Shown piece after piece: positions 41,790 to 55,506 of a DNA stretch of 64,000 nucleotides (positions are counted from its first letter, which is position 1; every line of letters begins with the position of its first letter). The stretch covers positions 4,554,582-4,618,581 of the forward strand of contig NC_063054.1 of assembly GCF_018812025.1 (NCBI RefSeq), in the 5' to 3' direction. A program made the position numbers and the translations under genes. This stretch comes from Megalobrama amblycephala. Taxonomy: Eukaryota; Chordata; Actinopteri; Cypriniformes; Xenocyprididae. The notes beneath the pieces are model-generated. The model was not told where the DNA came from and did not search any database. It was given only the letters and a program-made list of their open reading frames with translations.

Positions 41790-43189
41790 CACAATGTTGT
41801 CTGTTTTGTTCAATTTTGCAAATAAAACTATAATGACAAAGCAGCAGTGTTTGATTTCTGAATCCGTGTTTTGAATGAACCAAGTCAAACCAATGATTTA
41901 GCAGACCATTCATAAAAGACTTGTTGGACTTGAAGTGGCGTTACACAGACCACTTCACTGATCTCTACCTTGATATCATACACCGATCATTCTGTGTAGC
42001 GACGCTTCAGGTCCAACAAGCCTGAAGAGACCCATTTACTTCACTTCTGAATGAATCAGCTGTTTGTTTGAATGAATCGAATGAATGAATGAAAAACTCA
42101 ATCACTAAGACATTTACCGCCACCTCCTGGCAGCTTTAGTTTCTTATTTAGAGTCTAATTTTACTAAAAAAAATAAATAAATTCATATTTTTTTCCCATA
42201 TAAATTTTAAAGGTCTAGTTCACTCAAAAATGAAATTTCAGTCATCATTTACTCACCCTCATGGTCCAGAAGTTTATGTGTTATAAATTCTATGTTGAAT
42301 CAAATAAAATATTTCTTTCTGAAGCTACTTTTTTGTAATGTCTATTTGACGCTTTACACAATAATGACTTAAAATTGTCTTTTGGGGTTAATTTCTCACC
42401 CAAAATAGATATGCGATTAAATTGTGATTAATTAAATCGCCACATCATGTAAGTTAATTAGATTAAAACCTTTAATCACTTGACAGCCCTGGAAAAAAAT
42501 TATGCACTGTCATCAAATGACTATCACTTTGCTGATTTGCACTTTGCTTAATTCAATTGTTCAGTTACCATAGTTTAATCTGCATTTTAATGCACTTTTG
42601 TATAAAAAATATCTTAACTTTTTCCAATCTCTTTAATAATGAATCAAGATTATATAAATTGCATATATATGATTTAATGTTTCTTATAAAATATAAAACT
42701 GAAAAATTAATGTGTGCTGTCATCTAGGGAAACAGAGAGAAATGGGTGTAACAGTGTAAGTGGGACTATTAGTGTGTGTGTGAGCGAGAGAGACAAGACA
42801 CACAGGTCACAGAACTCCCATGATTCTCTGTGTAACAGGTCAGACAGGTGCAGATTCCAGAGCTGTGAGCACCGCAGTGAAACTGCGTTTACGTGACAGT
42901 GAATTAATTAGCTTTAAGATATGTGACTAATGAACACACGCCAGCAGTCACACAAGAGGTTTAGCAGGAGATAGAGGAGCTGGTGAAATTGATGTTCAGC
43001 TGGTGTACAGAGAAGAACAGAGACTGACAGACACACATACAGATGTTCTTACCCCTAGTTCAGTGGAGAGCATCAGGGTTTTGCCTTTGGCAGTGAGATC
43101 TTTATAGAGCGCTTCAATTTCTGACTGATACTGCTGCGTCCTCTCATCTGTGGTCTGAGTTTCTACTGAAAATAGCATGTTTCCCACTC

Positions 43190-43236
<47 letters not shown>

Positions 43237-46200
43237 ACAAAATCATTAGCATATGACACAAAATAAAGGCCGAAACAAGTATGTAAAAACACTATACAAA
43301 CTGCTAAGCAGCCTTTACACATTGTTGCATCAGGAACCATGTGAGAACTAGAATGGTAAAACTGGCTATTTTATTACAGAAGTTGATTAGTTTATGTAGA
43401 TAAAAAAAAATAACTATATGGATAAAGTTCCCTGATGAAAAACAGCCTAAGCTGGATGGCCACTTCTTTAGAACCAGCTTAAACCAGCTAAAACCAGCTC
43501 TGGCTAGTTTAGCTGTTTTTTTTTTTTTCAGCAGGGTTTAAAGATAAACTTTGATGCTGGCTTGATAAACCTTTGTCTAAAAGTTTAATATGGTTTTAAA
43601 GCTTTCAGAATGAAATACTACATTTCTAGCACATTTCTAACATGTTTTAACACTGCTAGCATGATTTAGCATATTTCTAACCTGTTTTAACTTGTTGTTA
43701 CCCTGTTTTACATGTTGCTAGCATGTTTTAGCACATTGCTAATACTTTTAGCATGTTGCTAACAAGTTTCTAACATATTTTAGCACATTGTACTAGGCTA
43801 GTTGTTAGACTTTGCTAGGTCATAAGACAGCTTAAATACTCTATATGAGTTATGTGAAAGTTTTTCCTTCCCCCTCAAAGGAAGTAATTGGGAATTTGGT
43901 TCTGTTTGAAAGTCCGATACAGGAATTCCCTAAGTAGGATCAGTTAGGAAAGATATGGCACACCAAATTCAGAACACCCCATGTCGAGTTTGGTGGTCAC
44001 AGCTCTGGACCACATTCAATTTTAGAAATTTGGTCCAATTTGTTCTTAATTTGACCGAACAAAAAGCTGCTTGGTTAGAAAGTGAGAGGTGCTTCATACA
44101 TTACTATACTGGACAATGGTAACTTACCATAGGTAAAGACCTTTCCTCAAAACACTGCCCGTGTAACAAATTCACGACCCTCAAAATACATTTTAACTTA
44201 TTATTGTTAAAATGTAAAGTTTTTTTATATTTTTTATATTCAGCTTGTCAGTTTGATTTATTTAAATTAATTACCTTAAACTGCCCAGTTCAATAAATCA
44301 ATTCAAAACTTAATTCAATCAATTTGTTTGTGTCATCACTCAAGTCATGTGGCATTTTTCACATATTTAAAATGTTTTTGTACAAATATATTTAATAATA
44401 ATAATATAGTATATTACTACTTATGATTATATTGGTGCATAAAAATGAGAATGATTAATATTTCTTGTGTTCATTTAGTGAAAAACAGTGTGGGGAAATG
44501 CAGATATCATGAAGCACATACAGATATATAGATAACGATGTATGCAAACCTCTCATAATTGCGTGCATTTAAGAGCGTCTGAAATAGATCATTTTCATAC
44601 AGTCTGTTACCTGAAGCAATTACATTATATTAATCATATTAATCATCTCCTGCAGAAGCCCCTCCACACACCTGCATATGGAAGTCAATAAAATAGAAAA
44701 CATGGCCTAAACCATCCCATAAACTGAAAATACACTAAAGAACACAAACTTTGAAGGCATAATATTTTAGAATATTTCAGGTGGAAGTTCTCACCGATCC
44801 CCGGTGATGGTAATGGTGAAACCGTCGTATTCTTTCCCAGAATCCTTCATACTGGGCACTTTGGAATTGACTGTGAAACCATCTCTGGTTTTACTGTTGA
44901 ACTGCTTCAGATATGAAAACACACACAGAAACATATCAGAGAAACTATCTTTATGCGGTTTATGAAAACTTGCATGTGTTTATTTTAAGTGTGGCTATTT
45001 AAAAGTGTGAAATACCAATTGTAATTATGAGCAAGCAAATAAGTATAAGCAATCATTTCCCATGTGTTTATCAGAGGCTGTGACACTCATGATTAGAAGT
45101 TTTTTATTAACACAGATTTAGTATTATCACATGAAAAATATGAATGGTGAAAAAATAAACATATCTTAGACATTAATTACTGGTAATCTATTAGGATGAG
45201 AAAGATGTTTTTAGACTTTCATACAGTCAGACCTTGTCTAACCCGAAAGATTGTTAAAATTGAATTCGTTTAGCACACAAATTATCCATTTAATGATTTA
45301 GATGATAATTATGTGACTAAAACACTGTTACAAGCAGCTGTAAAACACATGTTTAACACTCATGTTACCTTCATGATGGGCAGCAGATCCTCCACTTTAT
45401 TAACATTTTCCAGGGCCTGCTTTACTTCCTGAAGCCCCCGTGGGTTATACGCCCTGATGGAGAGAGGACACATTTATCAACATGTATATGGTGTATTTAT
45501 AAATGAACAAAGAATGATAGATGAATGAATAATTTCACATGGTGAATAAATTATGTACCTGTTTGACTGGTGTGTCAGTGAATAAGCAGAGTATGTAAAT
45601 GAATGAGTGATTTACACTAGCACTGAAATGTTTGGAAACAATAAGATTTTCTTTTATGTTTTTTAAAAGAAGTATCTTACGCTTACCAAGATTGTATTTA
45701 TTTCATCAAAAATAATTACATTCATTACAATTTAAAATAACTTGTTTTCTATTTGAATATATTTTAAAATGTAATTTATTCCAGTGATCAAAGCTGAATT
45801 TTCAGCATAATTACTCCAGTCTTCAGTGTCACATGATCCTTCAGAAATCACTCTAATATACTGATTTGATGCTCAATAAACATTTCTTATTATTATCAGT
45901 TGAAAACAGATTTACTGCCTTAATTTTGTGGAAATCATGATACATTTGATTTGTTGATGATCATTTATTTGAAAAATCTTTTGTAAAGATTGATGTTAAA
46001 ATGAGATGTTTGAATGAATTAATGAGGTAACACTTTACAATAAGGTTCATTAGTTAAACGTAATGTATTAACTAACCTGAACTAACCATGAGCAATACGG
46101 TATTTACTAATCTTTGTTAATGTTAGTTAATGAAAATACAGTTGTTCTTTGTCTGTTCATGTTAGTTCACAGTTAAGATTTTAATAATGTATTAGTAAAT

Positions 46201-49200
46201 GTTGAAATTAACGTTAATAATGAACTGCTCTTATACGGCATTTATTTATCTTTGTTAGTTCATGTTAACTAATGAACCTTATTGTAATGAATGTGCAAGG
46301 TGTGGTAATGAATGAAGGCTGTGAATGAATGAGGTGTGTGTTACTGAATGAATGAATGAATGAATGAATGAATGAATGAATGAATGGCTTCTGCCAGTAT
46401 TTATTTAAAAAAAAAGAAAAGAAAAAACACACACCAAAAAACAAACAAAACATAACTCACCCGTGATAAACCAGTATTCTGTCCTTTACGAAGATGAGAA
46501 TACTACTGAAATACTCCAGATATCTGATATTTATGATCTGCCCTCTGTGAAACAACAGAAAAGGAATTAAAACACTATAAAACAACCAAAGCAACTGGTT
46601 TAGGTCTGTTTCATATGGAAGCCCATTTCTGCCGCATAAGAAAAATAAAAAGCATCATGCTCTGGTAAGTCATAATTATGATATAAATAGTCGAAACTAT
46701 GACTAAACTGAAATATTGACATGTCATAATATCAGTTTAAATCATAATTTTGACTTAAGTCAATATTCCAATTTAGTCATAGTTTTGACTATTTAAAGGT
46801 GCCATAGAATTAAAAATTGAATTTATCTTGGCATAGTTGAATAACAAGAGTTCAGTACATGGAAATGACATACAGTGAGTCTCAAACTCCATTGTTTCCT
46901 CCTTCTTATATAAATCTCATTTGTTTAAAAGACCTCTGGAAAACAGGCGAATTTCAACATAACACTGACTGTTACGTAACAGTCGGGGTGTACGCCCCCA
47001 ATATTTGCATATGCCAGCCCATGTTCCCAACATTATGAAAGGCATTAGACAAGGGCAGCCAGTAACGTCTGGATCTGTGCACAGCCGAATCATCAGACTA
47101 GGTAAACAAGCAAGAACAACAGCGAAAAATGGCAGATGGAGCAATAATAACTGACATGATCCATGATATCATGATGTTTTTAGTGATATTTGTAAATTGT
47201 CTTTCTAAATGTTTTGTTAGCATGTTGCTAATGTACTGTTAAATGTGGTTAAAGTTACCATCGTTTCTTACTGTATTCACGGAGACAAGAGAGCCGTCAC
47301 TATTTTCATTTTTAAACACTTGCAGTCTGTATAATTCATAAACACAACTTCATTCTTTATAAATCTCTCCAACAGTGTGTAATGTTAGCTTTAGTCCATG
47401 GAGCACAGCCTCAAACTCGTTCAGAATCAAATGTAAACATCCAAATAAATACTATACTCACATGACCCGAAGCATGCATGCAACATACATGTCAAACATC
47501 TTGTAAAGATCCATTTGAGGGTTATAGTAGCTGTGTGAACTTTGTAAATGCACTGTATTATAGAGTCGCGAGCTCGATGGGCAGGGAGCATGAGATTTAA
47601 AGGGCCAGCAGCCCTGAATCGGAGCATAGTTAATGATGCCCCAAAATAGGCAGTTAAAAAAATTAATTAAAAAAAAATCTATGGGGTATTTTAAGCTGAA
47701 ACTTCACAGACACATTCAGGGGACACCTTAGACTTATATTACATCTTGTAAGAAAGTGTTCGATGGCACCTTTAAGTCATAGTTTTGACTTTTTGTAATA
47801 ATTTTGACTATAAGTATTCATTTCAATTTATGTCATAATATCAGCTTAAGTCATAATTTTGACAAGTCGAAATTATGAAAAAAAAGTTGAAAATATGTAA
47901 GTCAGAATTATGACATAAAAATAAAAAATGATGACGTGTTAATTATGATATATAATTTTGACTTAAATAATAATTATGACTTATCAGAGCATGTTTTTTT
48001 TTCTCTAATGCGGCGGAAATGGGCTTCCATAGTTTCACACTACAACCAAAAGCAATGCATATTTTTTTATCGGAATTTTATCGGCATGCAAGTTGACGAC
48101 ACGTTAAGCTTGGCATGTGACACTTGACGCTGTATGACTTGTGTAGGTCATCGGTTTCTTTTGTTTTTATTCTTGTACTTCAAATATTGTTAACTAGATT
48201 ATGACATATTTGATTTTCTGATTCTATGTCAGTAAATGTATTTTGTGTTTTAAATACTTTTATAATGATTATGTTAGTTACTCGACAAGTCATTTTGGGC
48301 TATGTGGACCACCATGATTGTTTATGCTGGAAAGTCTGAATTTACACATGAATTCATCCAGTTCTCCCTAAAGCTATTGGCCAGTCAGCTTGGAGAAAAA
48401 CAAAGAAACCTTTATAGTTACAGCAAATAAAACACAATGTGAAATGTATATTTGAAAGCTTATTTTCTCAATTATTATTGCAGCTTCCAAAGACGTCAGT
48501 GTGTATTTTTACAAACTATGAATGTTTTTGCTAGTATAAGCATTTGGTGGCTGAAAACACTGAACAGATGTGATATATGAGGAGTGTTGAGCATGTCCGT
48601 CTCTGGCTCAGCGCCAGCCAAAGCACAAAAGCAGATTTGAATTTAGCAGTTGATCACGTGATGCACTGAACGTTCCAATCACACCGGTGTGACTGTATAT
48701 TTTAAAGGGTTAACATTTACAAGAAAAGTGGATTTTGCTGGGAATCAAACCTATTATTTTGCCCCAGAATTTTAACATAAATGCTTGAGCTCTTTAAAAT
48801 CAAATGAATTCTGATTGGCCACCAATGTTTTTATCATTCTGAAAGTGATTCCAATGATATTGTTCCCTTGTATCGTTATCGTTGTGGCATGGAGAATTAG
48901 AACGATTATTAAATCTTTATCATCCTTGGTGTGAACGGCCCTTAAAAGCCAAACAAATTTAATAAGCGTTTAGGACTGGCAGCTTTACAGAGCAAATGGC
49001 ACATTGAGGGCAGATACAACACCTGATGAGGTTAATGTGGTTGTTAAATCCTCTGCTAAGACTCCTGGCAGGCATCTGATCCAACCACAGCACAGGCTGG
49101 TCTGGATCTGCAATCCTACTCACACCCGTGAACACACACACACACACACACAAATCAGCAAAGATCAATCATCAAGCCCAACACTTGGTAACACCCTCAA

Positions 49201-52200
49201 CAGAGTCATGAGAAGAGCTCAGGCACATTGGCTGGAATCTGACCTTCTCCATTTCACTGCGATGTCAAACATGTCTCTCCACTGCAGCTGTCTGGTCTTT
49301 CCGTTGACTCGAACCTTCGAGTTACTCCAGGTGCGCTGCATGGCCTGCATCACCTCTATGGTGGCCAAACCCATAGCTACACAAGACAACACAACACATT
49401 AAAAATGCAATTCATAAATACCTTCATAAATGCCTTGAATACATCTATGATATTCTATGTTTTTTTTCTTAAAAATTTCTTTTATTTTATGATTTAGTGA
49501 TTTTCAAGAGCTCTGACCTCGGTGTATTCTGAGGTTTGGTAGGAACCCTAATGTGTCGTACTGCATCAGTGCGCCGAGGTGATCGGCTGTACAGATGAGC
49601 TTCTGAACCTCAGCAGAGTAACTGTCAAAGTTCTGAGGTAGAACGTCTCTACAAGACAAAGAGAGACAATGTAGGAATAAAAGAAAGTTATAATTAAAAA
49701 TAAATAAATAAAATAATAATAATAATAATAATATATACACACACACACACTGATATCCACATAAATTAGATTCAAATGTGCCCGATTCCCAATAACACAA
49801 AAGACTGATTTTGTTTCCAAACTCACTTAATATGAGGCTGAAGTCCAGGCTGTTCTTCATAGTCCTCGATGAGGAAGGGAAGATTTTTAGCCCAGTGGTT
49901 TTTAAAGTTTCCAGGCAAATCCTGATCAACATTATACTCCGCAACAGGTACATCCAGATGAGAGTGTAAATAACGGGAATATTCTATCACAAAAGAAAGA
50001 AACTGAGGCATATTTCAACTTTAAGTGTTTTATTATCTAAAAAATTTATATATGAGCTTCCGTTTAAGCTTCCGCAACAACTAATGTGGTTCATTCTCGT
50101 CTTACGCAGCACGTTTGAGCTTCCACAAGAACCAATGAGGTTCATTCTCAAGTGTTAAGCAGCACGTTTGAGCTTCCACTAAAACCAATGAGGTTCGTTC
50201 TCACATTACGCAGCAGGTTTGAGCTTCCGCAAAAATGAGGTTAATTCTTTCTCGTGTTACACAGCACATTTGAGCTTCTGCAAGAACCAATGAGGTTCAT
50301 TCTCGTGCATTACGCTCAATTCATTTGGATTAGTTTTATGATCTCTATGAACTTTTTGAAGCATTAAAATGTCAGTTGCGTAGCTCTCAATAGAGGGACC
50401 GAATTCTCTCAGATTTCATTAAAATATCTTCATTTTGGTTTCAAATATGAATGAAAGTCTTTTGATTTTTGGATAAGCTAACCATTTAAATATTTACACT
50501 CCTACTACTGGATTCAGCAATAAACACTGACAGAAGTCAGTGTGATTTCAATGTAGTTTCAGGCCAGTTGCCAATTTTGATGACTAACACAAATAGAGAA
50601 GCAACTGAGAACTACTGATCTGTTAAGCACTATGTAATGTTTGTTAATGGTATAATCAAAGTTATTAAAGAGCTCTAATTTCTCACCTCTGAGATATTTG
50701 ACTTTGAGATATTCAGAGCTGGCTTTCTGTCCCAAGAGAGGGTCATTGAGCATGACTTTCGTCTGAGCTTTAATGCCCTCGTAGAACTGACCCATGGCCA
50801 CATGACTGAGACCCTTCATGTACTGACACACCTCATTATAGGGCTCCAGCTGCAGACATCTCTGAAAGACAACATGATAAAGACACTACTGAAACAAACA
50901 AAAAACAACCACAAGACTCTGAGCTCATGACAGCAGACGACACACATCCACCCGTGAGAAACAAACAAAAAACAACCACAAGACTGAGCTCATGACAGCA
51001 GACGACACACATCCACCCGTGAACTGTCAACATCTCACCAGAATAACTGAAAAACATGTTCATTTTGTGACTCAAAAAAAAAGAAAAAAAGAAATTAATA
51101 AAACCATACAAGAAATACAAGAATGAAAAATACTGTGTTGAAATAAACAACCATGTATAAGTGACATAATGACAATTACATTTTTACTTTAAAAAAAAAA
51201 AAAAAAAAAAAATCAATGTTATTGATGTTGCAAAGAGGGAAACGCACAACTCTACACGGGTCATCCCGACTAAAGAAAGTCTAGCTGATATTCAATAAGG
51301 AGTCCAACTGACGCAAGAGAATCTCCATTTAAATACACTGTGTTCCAAATTATTATGTAAGTGACATATCAGTAGGATTTCAGTTCAATAAACATTCAGA
51401 TTTTAGTGTTTCTAAGAAAGTGTTTGTTTGTTTATTTATCCATGTCTTTTTAGATAACTGGTATCAATCTCAGACAAAATAATTTGCCAGGTCTACTTAG
51501 GTAAAGGGAAACCCTTAGAGGTTGTTCCACATTATTAAGCAAGTCACAGTTCTCATGCAATACGGGGAGGAAGAAAGATCTTTCTGAAGATGAAAAGTAT
51601 GAAATGGTACAATGTTGTGCAAAAGGCATGAAAACAACTAATATTGTGTGAAAACAATAAGAGTTTGAGAATTTTCATTTTTGGCAGAACTCTCTCTTTA
51701 AGCTCTACGGACAGCATCTATGATGTGTTGTCATTTACCACAGAAGATCATTTTGACTTGTCCCTTAGTTTGAAAAAACACAAAAAATGTCTATGGTTCA
51801 AGGCATTCCAGAGGCTTTTAAAGCAAAAAATGTGAAGCTTGTATTTCTGTTAAAGCTTATATGAAATTACATTATTCTTCCTTATACTCATTCTACTTTA
51901 AAGGATTAGTCCACTTTTAAATACACTTTTCCTGATAAATTTACTCACCCCCATGTCATCCAAGATGTTCATGTCTTTCTTTCGTCAGTCGAAAAGAAAT
52001 AAAGGTTTTTGAGGAAAACATTCCAGGATTTTTCTCCTTACAGTGGATTTCAATGGCTACCAACAGGTTGAAGGTCAAAATTACAGTTTCAGTGCAGCTT
52101 CAAGGGCTTTAAACGATACCAGACGAGGAATAAGGGTCTTATCTAACGAATCGATCGGTCATTTTCGAAAAAAATACAACCGTTTATGCTTTATAAACAA

Positions 52201-54784
52201 AATATCGCATTGAACGTACTTTCCGCTTCCGCATTCTTCATAACGCTTACACTGAATGTTCTACGCCTTCCCTATTCAAGTTACGGAAAAAAATTAAACT
52301 GGCGCCGCGTTCGTTCCGTAAGTAGAATAGGGAAGGCGTAGAACATTCAGCATAAGCGTTATGAAGAATGCGGAAGCGGAAAGTACGTTCAATGCGATAT
52401 TTTGTTTATAAAGCATAAACGGTTGTATTTTTTTCTAAAATGACCGATCGATTCGCTAGATAAGACCCTTATTACTCATCTGGTATCGTTTAAAGCCCTT
52501 GAAGCTGCACTGAAACTGTAATTTTGACCTTCAACCTGTTGGTAGCCATTGAAATCCACTGTAAGGAGAAAAATCCTGGAATGTTTTCCTCAAAAACCCT
52601 CATTTCTTGTCGACTGACGAAAGAAAGACATGAACATCTTGGATGACATGGGGGTGAGTAAATTTATCAGGAAAAGTGTATTTAAAAGTGGACTAATCCT
52701 TTAAATCAACATTTCCAATTAAAAGCAAATATTTACTGGGAAATAATGTACAGCAGGACTTGATTTTATCCATCATGGATATGTGGCCATGGTTACATCA
52801 GCAGTGATGAAAAGTCATAAACATTTTACCAAATTTTGATAGAAGATTATGAAATGTGCACTGATTTATCCTGAACATTTATTAGATTAAAGGGATACTC
52901 CACCGTTTTTTCATATTAAACTATGTTATTCCCTTAACTAAGACGAGTTGATACATACCTCTCTCGTCTCAGTGAATGCACTAAATCGCTCTGTCTTGCG
53001 GCGAAACTTTGTTAGCACTTAGCTTAGCCCAGTTCATTCAATAGGGGCCAAACAGAGAAGCTACCAAACACCTCCACGTTTTCCCTATTTAAATACAGTT
53101 ACTCGAGTAGTGTAACTCGACCTAGGACGGTGACACAAAACAAAACGTTGCGCTTTTCTAAGCGTGTAAAATGGATAACTATATTGTATGGCGGAATACC
53201 ATAGCAAGTGCTCGGGAGCACTTTGACTTGGCGCAGTAATATCTTCACTCGTGAAAAGTCCTCTCACCGGCCCCGCTCCCTCTCCTCCTCCCTCTCATTT
53301 CCGTCAATAGAACCAACGTGACTTTTACCACCTGTGCTATTAGCAAACTGCAAGAGATCATTTGCAATGGCGGACTTTGTAGATGATTATGACTTGTTTG
53401 TAGCAAACCCAGAGCCATATCTGTTTGAACCCGAGTACACGGAGGAGGAATTAGCTCTTATGGACCGTGAGAGGGAAAAAAGATACGAACCAGAACAGAC
53501 CGGAGCCGGAGCGTTGGTTCTATTGACGGAAATGAGAGGGAGGAGGAGAGGGAGCGGGGGCCGGTGAGAGGACTTTTCACGAGTGAAGATATTACTGCGC
53601 CAAGTCAAAGTGCTCCCGAGCACTTGCTATGGTATTCCGCCATACAATATAGTTATCCATTTTACACGCTTAGAAAAGCGCAACGTTTTGTTTTGTGTCA
53701 CCGTCCTAGGTCGAGTTACACTACTCGAGTAACTGTATTTAAATAGGGAAAACGTGGAGGTGTTTGGTAGCTTCTCTGCTTGGCCCCTATTGAATGAACT
53801 GGGCTAAGCTAAGTGCTAACAAAGTTTCGCCGCAAGACAGAGAGATTTAGTGCACGCACTGAGACGAGAGAGGTATGTATCAACTCGTCTTAGTTAAGGG
53901 AATAACATAGTTTAATATGAAAAAACGGTGGAGTATCCCTTTAAGTAAAGAGTCTACTCCGAATAAATTTGTAGACTAATATTGCTAACATAAAGGTAAT
54001 TACACCATAGTCTGTCTGAATACACGATTCTGATTGGCTGGAAGGTGTGCATTAAAACCATTTAATGCACAGGTAGTTCCAGTCAGTTTAATCACCGTTC
54101 TGTATTAATGCGCTGCTTTCACTTAAGCACACACACGTCACTCGCACACAGAGATCAGAGATCATACTGCGCACACACAGAAACATTCATGAGCACAGAA
54201 ACTTGTTATCAATGCTGCTATTAATGAAATCGCTACATTATATTTCTCAGCAACGAGGGGGAGGACATCACTGTTTTTGAAGTAATTAAACTCACAGCTT
54301 CATACCTAGTAGAGAGAGACGCTGGTAATTCACAGACACATCTGTGAATTACCTGTAAATAAATATTACCTGTAATTATCTAACGAGACATAACTAACAA
54401 AAACCATTTTCACCCTTGTGGTCAAATATTGTGCTGCAAACATCAGTAACAGCTTTAACTTATCAATGTTGGCAAATGACCATGGTATAAGCGGGATAAT
54501 CCACGGCTAGCTGTGCATTACATGATTTGAATCGGGCAGTTCTTTGCCTCCACATTGTGCATTATAATTGTTTAATGCACAGCTAGCTGTAGATTATCCC
54601 TTACATACAACACAATCGGGACACACATGTTTGATTTACCTTAAAGTTGCCAATGGCCTCTTGCAGGCTGCCATGGTGGTACAGCATCATTCCTCTGAGC
54701 TGGAGCGACTGGATGTGGTTCTGATCCAGTAACAGAGCTTTCTGGAAGCTTTCCATAGCATTCTCAAAATCACCCAACTCCCTG

Positions 54785-54824
<40 letters not shown>

Positions 54825-55467
54825 TTGGGTCCAGAGTAACCTTTGAAAGGACTGACAATTAAAATCATCATGTGTCAGTAGCACCACACCTGTAAGCCTG
54901 GCCCAAGCTTTTATATGCATCTATGAAGTCCGACTTTAATTTGAGAGCTTCTTTAAACACCTCTATAGCCTCCTGCATGCGGAAAACAACATTTAGTAGT
55001 ATCATAGACTGTACATTTTGTCAGTTATAGTCTACTGCCCAGTATAAAATGGCAAATCTCGTTAAACTTCAGTCCAGATCTTACATATAAACTGCATATG
55101 TTTTTTGAATCAGGGCAGTCTGTATTGCAGTCTGTGATTTAAAGTTTTTTGTTTTTTTTTTACTTTAAGGAGACCCCTGTGGAAGAAGGTCAGCCCTTTA
55201 TAGAGCATAGCAATGGGCTGGTTCTTCTTCAGCTCTAGAGACTGCTGGAAATCATCCATGGCTGCCATATAATCCTGAAAAACAAGGAGAGAAAGGAAGA
55301 CACCTGTTAAATCTTATTCATCAATGAGCAATTTTTTTTTTTTAAATAAAATTATTCTTATTTAGCAACAACTACTTTTATTCAGCAAGGATGCATTAAA
55401 TTGATCAAAAGTGATGGTAAAGTCTTTGTTTACATTGTTACAAATTCAATCAATTTCTAACTCCCTG

Positions 55468-55506
<39 letters not shown>

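Noticed and set aside
46614..48031. Long hairpin considered as a possible microRNA or small-RNA locus
   Set aside because: The structure is explained by transposon inverted arms with an inserted element; no compact precursor-like hairpin stands out.
53085..53746. Identical 60-codon frames on opposite strands
   Set aside because: They are mirror copies in the two arms of fold-back element J, not paired genes.
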